The position numbers and the translations under genes are program-made. A stretch of 64,000 nt of DNA from Prosopocoilus inquinatus (Eukaryota; Arthropoda; Insecta; Coleoptera; Lucanidae): positions 2,666,001 to 2,730,000 of the forward strand of contig CM069869.1 of NCBI GenBank assembly GCA_036172665.1, written 5' to 3'. Below the pieces are notes generated by a model that made no database searches, was not told the origin of the DNA, and worked only from the letters and a program-made list of their open reading frames with translations. Of this stretch, positions 1-10,273 are shown in pieces; within the stretch, counting starts at the first letter, position 1; the number at the start of each line of letters is the position of its first letter.

Positions 1-992
1 ACTTAAAGGGGAAAGATCGTAGGGTGATATTAACCGGCGTTCCCCATCCCTACGGATTGGTGGTCGTTGGAAATCACGTTTACTGGACTGACTGGCAGAC
101 TGAAGGTTTGCACAGGGCGGAGAAACTGAAAGGGCTCGATAGGACCGTCCTGAGGAAAGATTTGGAGGGCCTAATGGATATCCGTGCGGTGCAATCCGAT
201 CACATACCAGAGAACGTCTGCGGACAGAACAACGGCGGCTGCAGCCACCTGTGCTTGAGGAATCCGAAGTCTTATACATGTGCTTGTCCGACCGGCGTAA
301 ATATATCCAAGGATAACAAAACGTGCGATTATCAACCGCAAAACTATCTCTTGTTTGCCACGCGTTCCGCCTTGGCGAGGATTAGCTTCGAAACGCCGGA
401 ACTATGGGACGTGACGTTACCGGTGAACGGGATCAACCATGCCATCGACGTTGATTTCCACTGGAAAAGCCAGCTGTTGATTTTCACCGACGTCAAGAAA
501 CATAAAATCCAAAGCGTCAACATGAAGAACCTGTCGGACGTGAGGGATATCATTTCCACTAATTTAACGGCGCCGAACGGGGTTGCTGTGGATTGGATAG
601 CGCACAACATCTATTGGACCAACACCGACGCTTCTCTGGTGGAGGTCGCAAAATTGGACGGAACTTGTCGCAAAGCGGTAATCAAAGAGAACCTAACGGA
701 ACCGAGGTCCATCGCGGTTTTCCCGAGGAAAGGCTACCTGTACTGGACTGTTTGGGGCACGGAGCCGAAAATCGAACGCTCTTTCATGGACGGGTCTTCA
801 AGGATAAGCCTCGTCACAACCGATCTTGGTTTTCCCAACGGCTTGATGATTGACTACCGGGAAAAACGATTGTATTGGACCGACGCGCATTTGGACCGCA
901 TCGAAAACTCAGACCTGCACGGCAAAAATCGCATACAATTAATACATTCCACGCCGGATATTTTAAACACCCATCCGTTTAGCTTAGCCTTG
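1..992 (+). CDS. Lrp4: LRP4-like receptor, exon A (5' end outside window)
   Basis: Internal exon of a type I membrane receptor of the LDL-receptor-related family, read in frame from base 3 to the donor GTAAGT at 993. It encodes the end of one six-bladed beta-propeller (YWTDWQ near base 80), an EGF-like module (CGQNNGGCSHLC, bases 220-300, six cysteines), then most of a second propeller with repeated YWT/YWTD blades near 610, 740 and 870. With the following exons the order is propeller, EGF, propeller, EGF, transmembrane, tail, with no LDL-receptor class A repeats before the membrane. That fits LRP4 and argues against arrow/LRP5/6, which carries such repeats there. In animals LRP4 acts at synapses and in Wnt/agrin signalling. 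Family assignment is good; orthology to LRP4 rather than another LRP is an inference because the N-terminal half is missing. Confidence 0.8.
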
Positions 993-1040
993 GTAAGTAC
1001 CGGCCTACTTTTTTCCAAACAGTAGATTATTTCGTGTCAG

Positions 1041-1296
1041 TTTGAGGATCACATCTATTGGACCGATTGGTATTTGAAATCCATCGTGAGGGCCGACAAA
1101 TCAACCGGGAAAAACACGGCGGTGGTGAAGAGCAATTTGGATGGAGCCATGGGGCTGGTGGCCGTGTCGGAAAAGCGTCAGCTAGGATGGAACCCTTGCG
1201 CTGTTGAGAACGGGGGTTGCTCGCATTTATGCTTCCATAAGTTGACGAATTATACGTGTGGATGTCCCGAAATTTCCGACGGCTCATGCAGCACAG
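1041..1296 (+). CDS. Lrp4: LRP4-like receptor, exon B
   Basis: Second exon in the window. It follows a 48-nt intron (donor at 993, acceptor TGTCAG ending at 1040) and joins in phase 0. It completes the last beta-propeller (IYWTDW directly after the splice) and encodes the last extracellular EGF-like domain (CAVENGGCSHLC and six cysteines, about 1195-1290). It ends at a GTGA donor at 1297 in phase 1. The very short intron is typical of compact insect genes. Confidence 0.8.
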
Positions 1297-1441
1297 GTGA
1301 TTCATTGCATTAATACAGGGACCCACTAAAGCCTGGCTAAGTTTGGACACCCCAGTCCAAATCTGGCCTTCTTAATAAGCATAGCTTCCGATACCCATTT
1401 AACATCTCTAAATTCGTAGAATAACAACATAAAATTTTCAG

Positions 1442-1833
1442 AACCCAAACAATGGGTCTCCATCAACAACCCCCATCTAGACTACGAGGACCACAACGAA
1501 CTGGAAGAGGAAAAATCCTATTACGATCCAAACATAGGGGGCTACGACGATACTCTGCTCACGGAACCCCCTCACACGGGGTTGTCTCAGAAATTCTACA
1601 TTATGACGCTCGTACCGATGCTCTGCATAACATTGCTCAGTATAGTCTTGCTGGTTGTCGCTATTCTTTATAGGAAAAGCAGGAAGAAGTATCACTACGC
1701 GACGGCGAGGAGCATGCGCACCTTCACCAACCCTAATTATTTCACGCCCGGAAACGAGCCCGCCAATCCCGGAAGCAACAACATCGATAAGCGCCATCTG
1801 ATTTGGAAACGTTTGAAATACGATAAGTCGCAG
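1442..1833 (+). CDS. Lrp4: LRP4-like receptor, exon C: juxtamembrane, transmembrane, NPxY
   Basis: Exon between the acceptor TTTTCAG ending at 1441 and the donor GTAAAT at 1834; it completes a phase-1 codon. It encodes an acidic juxtamembrane stretch rich in D, E and Y, a single hydrophobic segment (about 1600-1665, MLCITLLSIVLLVVAIL core), a basic stop-transfer stretch YRKSRKK, and the tail motif FTNPNYF (near 1725). NPxY is the classic LDL-receptor-family signal bound by PTB adaptors for endocytosis. No class A repeat lies between the EGF in exon B and this membrane segment. Confidence 0.8.
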
Positions 1834-2614
1834 GTAAATCTTTTCATTGCAGATTAAGCCTTAATTAAAAAAAAAAAACGACTGTTTTAGTAAAAATTTG
1901 CTTAGTACTCGGACCGAGATCCAAAGGAAATAGATTCAAAATTGAAAATCAGTAATAATCTGAACGATTGTCTAAACGAGCTACTTTAAACTAAAATTAA
2001 TGTACTAACTAGATTCTAGCTTCAGTTTCAGCTTTGATAACAGAATCCTTTCATCTCGAACTTTCGAGATTGGCGACGAATCAACGAGAACGCACAAAGT
2101 TAAAATTATGACACAAAAGTCGGTAATTCACAAACCAAAACACAAATAAACTCAATAGATTACTTTACAGTAAAATACGCGAGATCAGCACTGATCAAAC
2201 ATCTGGACCTGTGTCCCGAAACGATAAACACTGCTATCGACTTAAACTAAACTAAACTAAACAAAATGATTGACGTTTGTAATTTTTGAATGCACTGCTG
2301 CGATGTGCTGAAATTATTTGCGCTTAAAATGGCGGGCAAAATAAAAATAAAAGTGAAGATGAAGGGGTCCGTTACGGTGAACAATCAGCTGTTAACGTTG
2401 TCGACTTCAAAAATCCGTAAATAGGTGGCGCGTGCAGTCCGTCGCGTCGCTTCTAACGTCGCTTTCGTTCGTTTCGTCGAACTGTTTGATACACGTCGAG
2501 CATTGGAATAAAACGGTAATTCAGGAACCGATTCCAACGGGAACCTCGAAGAAGTGGTTCGTGTCCGTTGAGTCTTCAGGAATCACAGCTTTAAGTAAAG
2601 TGTACCTCCAAAAG

Positions 2615-2684
2615 AAACGAATCTGTCGCCAAAAGAAAAAAAAAAACATTTATTTCCTTATTTCTTTCGACGACAGATTCGTTT
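2615..2684. repeat. Small inverted repeat
   Basis: AAACGAATCTGTCG (2615-2628) and CGACAGATTCGTTT (2671-2684) are a perfect 14-bp inverted pair around a T/A-rich loop in the LRP4 intron. The function is unknown. Confidence 0.6.
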
Positions 2685-3499
2685 TGTAAAACGTGGTTGA
2701 TGGCCGACTACCTGCCACTTCCTTGAACTTAGCAGTTCGTTTGTTAAATTGAATTCCAGTTAATCTGCTTAAATGAATCTGGCGATCGTAATGTACATAG
2801 ATTCCTAAAATAGCGAAAGCACAAATGAACTCGATCATATTACACGGAGGAGTGAATACTGAGACAACGCGTAAAAAGGGCCAGCCAATCGGGAAGAGAT
2901 GGCGTTACAATTTTTGAAACGATAGAGCCAGTATTTCAAACGGTATGTAAGCGTCGCGTCATTTTCGGGAGAAGTTGCCAGGCCCACGAGCGAACCAAGG
3001 CGTAAGCGCAGTTGCCAAAAATTCGGGCAAATCGAACTGTAACACAAATCAAAAATTTATTTAGACATATTGTGTATTGTCACAACATTCTTCATTCATT
3101 CATCCATGAAAATTAAGAATTATTATTGTGAGGCAGTCAGATTCATTGTTTTATTACGGCCAGTCTCGACGTTTAGAATAAACATTCGTCTAATTCCCTC
3201 GAAAAGCTCGGAAAAGCAGACGCTTGCGAAAGATTGTGCAATCAATGCTAAAAATAGACACTCCAGGCCGATAAACGTTTAACTTACGGCAATTAAAAAT
3301 GGCGCCACAGCGAAAATCGCACGATGATCTATTGCCTGAATCTTGAATCTGGAATGTACTGTCGCGAGCAATACATTTTGGTAGTCGTTGATTGTCAACT
3401 TATATTTTATTAAAAATAAAGAGGAACAGCCTCTTAAATATTTAATTTACACTTTCTTGGTAAAACACACAACGGCACATTTATATGAAAATTAATTAC

Positions 3500-4045
3500 A
3501 AATGTCGTTTTGTGTGACAGTGACGACAAAAATTCAATGCTAGCAACTGTATAAAACAACATTCTGCGAATTACACCTCAAAATTAGATCGAACCGTGGG
3601 ACGCAATTTGTAGGAATTATAAAAATCCGATTATACTGCGACGAAGATGTTAATAAAAACTTATTTTCAACATAATAAAAGCAAGCGAGAAACTTCGTCG
3701 CTGGAAGTTCACACGATATTTGAACGTTGCGCCATCGAAAATAAATGCGATTTAAAACTTGGCATGTACAGGAATTTCTGGAATTAAATATGACGTTTTG
3801 TTTGAGAGTGACGACCAACTAGCAACTGTACAGAAAATATTCTGCGAATTGCACCACAAAATTAACTCGAACCCTGGGACGCAATTTATAGGTATTATAA
3901 AAATCCGATTATACTGCGATAAAGATGTTAATAAAAACTTATTTTCAATGTAATAAAAGAAAGCTAGAAACTCAGTCTCTAGACGGTCAGACGATGCCTG
4001 AACATTGCGCCATTCAAAATAAATGCGATTTAAAACTATGGGCAT
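3500..4045. repeat. Imperfect tandem duplication of about 250 bp in the LRP4 intron
   Basis: Bases about 3500-3757 and 3787-4040 are two diverged copies of one sequence. Both contain a GTGACGAC block, CTAGCAACTGTA, GGGACGCAATTT, a long shared stretch around ATAAAAATCCGATTATACTG, and TAAATGCGATTTAAAACT. Antisense open frames here are by-products of the duplication. A short related piece recurs at about 60710-60770, so the parent is a dispersed repeat. Confidence 0.7.
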
Positions 4046-4179
4046 ATACAGAGTGAATTTTGAAAAGAGGTTTTTCAAACCGTAACAACCGTAGTCAAAA
4101 CGAGCTACTTTGCTGAAAAACTAATATTCAAACTGGATACCTCGCGAGGCCAAAAACCGCCGGCGTGCCGCTCCATATT

Positions 4180-5080
4180 TTGGCGCTCTTCATTGCATTT
4201 CAAAAATGGTCTGTTATCAAATTTAACAACAAAATTAAAAGAAATAAAAAAAATGAAATAAAGTTTCAAACGGAATTTTTTTTAGATTTTTTTTCACTTT
4301 TACAAAACATTTTTCTTCACTTTTTTCAAATTCATAGCTGCCGCGAGCCCTCAAATGGCTTTGAGCATGCAAAAACGGTCAATTGTCAAAATTATCAACA
4401 AAATTAATAGAAATTTTAAAAAAATGCAAAAAAACTTAAACGGAAAATTAAAAAAAATAAACATTTTCCTTCACTTTCCTAGAGCATTTTCCTTCAACTT
4501 TTTAAAACATTTTCCTTCACTTTTTTTCAAGTTTCTAGCCGCCGCGAGCCCCCAAATGAGTTGGGGTGTGTAAAAACGGTCAATTATTAAAATGATCAAC
4601 AAAATTAAAAGAAATTTAAAAAATTAAAAAGAATTTAAACGGATTTTTTTTTTTGAAGAAAATATGAAACAAAAATACTTTTAAAAACGAGCTAAAAATG
4701 TTTCGCAAATATAATTATTTGCATTTCGCAAATATAATTATTTGCTTTATATTTGCGAAACGTCAAGTAAGTTAATAAATTACATTTTCAGCTTGTTTTT
4801 AAAAAGCTTTTTTATTTGTTTCATATCTTCTACAATTTTCACTATCAACAACTACACGAAAATTAACTACGGAATTTTTTTTAAAATTTTATACATTTTT
4901 TTTCACTTTTTAAAAACGTTTTCCTTCAATTTTTTATAACATTTTCCTTCACCTTTTTAAGACATTTTCCTTCACTTTTTCAAAACATTTTCCTTCACTT
5001 TTCCCCCAAATGAGTTGGGGCATGTAAAAACGGTCGATTACGAAAATTATCAAGAAAATTAAAAAAAAAAAAACAAAAAA
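4180..5080. repeat. Higher-order minisatellite in the LRP4 intron
   Basis: At least three, probably four, diverged copies (about 4186, 4356, 4553 and 5007) of a unit of up to about 200 bp carrying an AAATGAGTTGGGG-type block, then AAAAACGGTC and ATCAACAAAATTAA. They are separated by T-rich runs of a roughly 21-bp repeat (core ACATTTTCCTTCACTTTT) best seen at 4465-4525 and 4915-5000. A foldback sequence interrupts the array at 4655-4832. Confidence 0.7.
4655..4832. repeat. Foldback element inside the minisatellite
   Basis: The left part (from GAAAATATGAAACAAA) and the right part (ending TTTGTTTCATATCTTC) are inverted copies. At the centre, TTTCGCAAATATAATTATTTG is duplicated and then inverted. 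The right arm carries about 25 extra bases. Confidence 0.6.
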
Positions 5081-5585
5081 ATGGAAAATTTAACTGAGAC
5101 GATGGCCACCGAGTGCAAAGAGAACGGAGACAAGTTCGGACCCTACGGGCCGGAGTGACCGCTGTTCAGAAAAAAAGGAAACAAAATCACAAAAGCAAAA
5201 TTTTAAATTTCCAAAAATGTAAAAAGTAAAATGTAATTTGTTTTTTTTTTTTAACCAAACTTTTCTACTTTTAATTCCCGCAATTGCCATTATTTTAGTC
5301 AATCTTTTGCCGTGAGGTTGACGGCTTTATTAAACTAGTTCAGTCTTCTGGATAGTTTTTTCCAATTAGACAAGAAACTGTTTCCGATTATTTTTTTGTT
5401 GAAAAAAATGACAAAACCAGCCAAGACGCTAATTGCCGCTCCTTGAACATAGCGCCCTGCCTGCATGCTTTGCGCACATGGTCACGGGGGCCCTGATTCA
5501 AACCAGATTGTAATATTTATTTAATACAAATGATTTATTTTGGATGATCGGAAAAATTATTTTTTTCGCCTTCGTGTTTTTACAG

Positions 5586-5756
5586 GATCGTGTGTACGAA
5601 GTGAAAACCGGAAGCAGTAGTCCGGAAGTGGTGAGCCTAATTCCGAACGTTCTAACTCCGAGTAGCTCAAACTGCGAAGCCGTAACGCCGGAATTGGAGC
5701 GTTCCCCGTCGGTAACCCCCCTGCACCGCACAGATCTTATCCAACCGGCCGTGTAA
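5586..5756 (+). CDS. Lrp4: LRP4-like receptor, last coding exon
   Basis: Terminal exon after a 3.75-kb intron. The acceptor is TTTTTACAG ending at 5585, phase 0, and the frame runs to a TAA stop at 5754-5756. It encodes the distal cytoplasmic tail, rich in Ser, Thr and Pro, ending in QPAV. A hydrophobic C-terminal residue could be a weak PDZ ligand, but this is inference. The same frame is open upstream into the intron, so the start is set by the splice site and not by a methionine. Confidence 0.75.
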   Translation, partial: DRVYEVKTGSSSPEVVSLIPNVLTPSSSNCEAVTPELERSPSVTPLHRTDLIQPAV

Positions 5757-8700
5757 CCGTCTCGACCAAGAAAAAAAAAGAAGGTCCACACCAAAAAAAA
5801 AAAAGTATAAACAAAGTCAAAACCAAAAGTTCTAACTAGTCACCTGCATATAGCGTACGCTTAAAAAAAAAAGAAGACGAAGGATGAATAAGTACCACTA
5901 ACTGTAAATAGGTTTGATTGTCAAATTAAGGTGACTGACAATAAAAATCGTGTTTTTAAAGGAAAAATCCGAGGAACCTATATATAAATATATATCAAAA
6001 AGTAATCAGTATCACCCGCGTTTGAGTTTCAATGTGCCAAAAACAATTTGTTGATGATACCTACCTTACTAAATGTACCTACTGTTGAAGTGACAGTTGA
6101 AAATGACACATTAGGTTTTCAATGGAAGCTATAAAAAAAAATATATAAATTTACTTCGGGTGGATAGGATCTATAGTTATATATTGAATGCGGCGTAAAT
6201 AATTTTAGTTTATTTTTGTATAGTGTTCGATCCAATAGATGTTACATATCTTGTAAAGAATTGTTTCTGAGATGACCGTTTGAGTTCCTTTACGACTTAC
6301 TTCGTTATGTGTGTCCATATTTTTCATATCAGAAAAATAATAAATTATATTATTGATTGAAATAAAGAGAAGAAAAGCGAGTATGATTTCTATAATATAT
6401 AATATATATATACAAGAAGAGTATATACATTTTTCATGTATATAATCTATTTATATATAATTTTAATAAAACATGTGAACGTGTGAAAGGGCATTTGCAG
6501 AGAGAAACAGAGAGAGAGAGAGAGAAAGCGCAAATAGAAAATTAATAAATGTGCATGCATGTGGTGTATGTTGTGGGCGTGTGAAAGATATTTAGAGTAA
6601 TATTTTTTTATAATATAAAAAATGAATGGCAGAGTATAACAAAGACTGATCGTTTAGGTTTGTTAATGCGTATCGGCGGAGCTGGTTCCCATGTAACTAA
6701 ATATTTTGCTCGGATTCGGCGCAAGCAAATTATTTACTTACGCTTTCGTTGTTGAAGAGGAATGAATGGATTTCTTTTTTTTTTTGTTTTTCGTTTTTTA
6801 GGAAGACTAGTTCATCAAGTTATATCATATGGGCTCATATGATCTAACGAGCATGAATTGTGATCAAACATAAAATAAAAAAAAAATAAAACTTCCCAAT
6901 ACTATGGTTAGGAAGTAGTCAGAATAAAATTTTGTAAATGTATTGTTAGTCGTAATAAAAAAATACATTCACCATTGCAATCGCAAAATTAATTATAAAC
7001 TGTTTCTTGAATTCAAAAAACAAACATACAAACAAAAGAATCAGATGCTCTATTAGCTTTAAGTCAGATCTTAAATTTAATAATTGTTGGATTATTGGTA
7101 CCTACCGACGATAAAAGTGAATTGACACATTTTGACTAACTGATATTTAAGATTAAATAACTACATAATATATAAAGACTGAATGACGTAAAGAAACCTT
7201 TTCAGACTACAAATTTGTTGTATGCGGTCCTCATCTTTCAATGTAGATGTTAAGAGTTATTATTAATTTTTTTTTGTTTTTACGAAAAATTGCACGCACA
7301 TTTCTGCACCACCGAAATATTGTTACGCACTTCTATGTTGTGTAATTTTATCATTAGTTCTTATTCATCATTGTTACATAGCTCAATGTATGTATGTACG
7401 CATTAAATACATCCTTCATTATACTATATATCATTGTTAAACAAACGCAAGGCCAAATAATTCAAGTTTTTAATCTCGTGAAATGTCTTCCTTTTCGGAT
7501 CAAGTTACGGTGTTCATTATACATGATGTCTTGCTTACATAAACGGTTTGGCCAATAAATTTAACATCCGAAATATTGACACTTAGTTTTCGCAACCGCC
7601 GTGTATTTGCCTCACTTATAATATGTATAACATTACAAAAAAAAGAGCAAGTCGAGTGATTATCTTCCCTAGAATTGTAATATTTGAATGTATCATTTTT
7701 TATATGAAACAAAATTCCATCGAGTGCTCAAAAAATATTCACAATTTAAAATCAAAATAGTTACGTATTTACACCCCAAATCCGAAGACCTAAGTATAAA
7801 ATATTTACGACGGCCTATAAGTGTAAGGTGTATTTTAATTTTTTTCGTTTCAAATAAAATTCGCAATTATTTATTTATTTTTTTCAAACTAATAATTATA
7901 TATTATATGCTATCAAAACGAGAGGTTTAACGAACAGTTTATCTTTAATTTTGTAGGAAACATCCATCAGTATTATTAAAATTTAGCTCAACAATTAAAC
8001 ACAGGCTCAACAAGTTTAATAACATTAAAAAAATATATGTATAAATAAAAATAAAAACAAAGAGTTCACTACTATTTACTTACCGATTGATTTTTACGTG
8101 AGCGAATATTCGAGGCAAAAAAAAACCAAACAAAAACAAAAACAAATATCACGTTTTAGATGATAACACGTTGAAAAATAAATAAATAAATAAATAATAA
8201 TGTTACAATACTGATTTTTACATAACGCATCACATACGATAAAACAATAAATAAATCACATAGACATGTTCTAAATAAATGTTTACTATGTAATACTAAT
8301 AGAACTTTATGTTTGTAAGTCATATGTAATTTATATATTTCATGTATCTTGTTGCCTCCAGCAGGATTCATGATAATAATAAACAATGTATTTTAAATGT
8401 TTATTGTTCAGTTTTATTTCCGCCTTGTAAACTATTTCCGGATGTCCATACAGAACCCAGAACCACCCTGTATACTTTGACAAGTGAATGGGTTTTCTTC
8501 TATCAGTGACGTTTCGCCACTTCATTATACTTAAGTAGGTAAGTAGAAGGATTACATTTTGCTATTATTATTATTATTTGGTTTTTGGTTTCTTTGGCAA
8601 AAAATAGAACAAATAAGAAAAATCCTGGAATTTTCTGATCAAGCACTTACTATTTCAAACTCTTTCGAACGCGGTTCTTGAGCTCCGAACTGTACAAATA

Positions 8701-9590
8701 AATAACATCTCTCATGTGCTACGCATTGAGCACTAATTTAAATTGATACAAAAAAAAATACTAAAGAAGTACAAAAAGTATTTAAAAGTAATTTTAGTTT
8801 AAAGAAATTTTGAAAAAAAAAAATGTTTAGGTGACATGTAAGATAACAGTTGCAATACCTTATCAGAGGCGGAATGTAGTAATGGAGACTCTGGGATGCC
8901 CTGGGTGGTTTATGATTGGCTTGCTTAATTTTGCATTTGTTCAAGCCGCGATGCCCGAATGTTTACATTAAAAAAAAAGCCACCTCTCTTGCTTGACCTG
9001 CTGGGGTTACAAAGGTTGCCTAAATCAGAGGGCAACTGTAACAAGCTTCTAAATTAATTTAGCACGGCTGAAAACAGGACCTATTCCCACGGTTCTGCGG
9101 GTAATGCGATCTTAATTACTATTCTTGTAACTGCATTATTTCCTGTTAAGTTCTCAACGATTGGAAAACTTTATAGAAGTATTAAAACAAAACAGATTAA
9201 ATTCCATCCGCAGTAATTAAACTAAATTAAAATTTCAATTAAAATAAAAGACCGACTCTCCGGGAGCGTTTACGATTTTTTGTAGTTCTTGTAGAATACC
9301 AAATCCCATGTTTCGCTTCGTTGTGTTTCATGTGATGCTTTTTTTGTATCAGTTTCAACCATTTCGATGTTTATCGTTATTTCCCGCTGTAAAATAGTTA
9401 CCGACGCCACTGGAAAACGCAACCATACTGAAACACTTTCTAGTTTCGGTTCTTTGGTGAAGCTTTCACGTTTTTCATAATTAATAAGTGCCAACAAATT
9501 CGTGAATCAATCAATTCACATCGCATGAAAACATGATTGCCAGATTTCTTGAAGGCAACGTCGCTAATTCGTTGACAAAATGTAGCTAAG
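5757..9590 (+). other. LRP4 3' UTR followed by intergenic low-complexity DNA
   Basis: No gene is recognised. Candidate polyadenylation signals for LRP4 are AATAAA at 5940 and further copies near 6361; I cannot say which is used. The stretch has AT microsatellites (6390-6460), a GA run (about 6500-6528), an AAAT run (about 8177-8200) and a transposon-like end (ACCACCCTGTATA near 8462). Open frames here are short and show no protein-like pattern. Confidence 0.5.
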
Positions 9591-9795
9591 AGGCGCCAGT
9601 TTTTTTTTTTCTAAAGTCGAAGGCAAGAAATCAAAAAAAAAATGTGATATTAAAAATCAGAACAAATAAAATCTGTAAAAAGTCGAAAACAAAAGAGAGA
9701 AATCAAAATACGGGGCGTGAAGTGAACAAAAAAAAATTACAAGGGAAGGTCGATAAAAAAAAACGATGAACTACGAACAAGCGTCGATAAAATAC

Positions 9796-10176
9796 TGTCA
9801 CGAAGGGTGCTTTTGTTAATTTAAACACTCTGTACATACATGTTAAATATTGCGGTACGGTGGGGCACACTTTGCTGAGTCGCCAATATCGGAATGAGCG
9901 CTCGATCGTGTCTTCGATCGGAGCGGGGGACTATTCGCTGGGCAAGGGCGACTCAGGAACGTGGGTCTTCCGGAGATTGGGTTGGTTGTGCCAAATAAAC
10001 GTGATACTCAGTGAGTGGGCTTTTCCTGGACCCCTTTACCCTCATACCAGCTTCAGGCGACCCCAAGAAGGCCGGTAAGTCGATCCAATTTTTAAACGGC
10101 AAAACGGTTCCTTTACCACTGAGCTACCCCCTCATTTTTATGATAGCATCGCCGCTACCCCGGAGCGAGCGTGACA
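9796..10176 (+). repeat. 5' LTR
   Basis: 381 bp, identical by eye to the copy at 16899-17279. A run of antisense sequence near the 3' end (about 10105-10137) matches the 5' half of a tRNA. No clear tRNA primer-binding site follows the LTR, which fits loss of the leader. Confidence 0.95.
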
Positions 10177-10273
10177 GCCTACGCTCCCAAAGGGAATCTG
10201 ATTTCCAATCAGAAACTGTGACCGCTTTTGCTTAAAACACACGAGGTATTTCAAGTGACCGCACCCTAACGAG

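Noticed and set aside
2432..2689. 85-codon frame in the LRP4 intron
   Set aside because: Starts without ATG and ends in low-complexity Lys/Phe; could be an alternative exon but no phase-compatible donor was found.
3540..4078. Two similar antisense frames of 92 and 108 codons
   Set aside because: Their likeness comes from the tandem DNA duplication; no start context or known motif.
1..5756. Receptor gene as arrow/LRP5/6 rather than LRP4
   Set aside because: The region between the last EGF module and the membrane lacks the class A repeats of LRP5/6.
9860..10235. 72- and 74-codon frames in the LTR, repeated at 16963-17344
   Set aside because: Both copies lie inside the LTRs and are identical because the LTRs are; no coding features.
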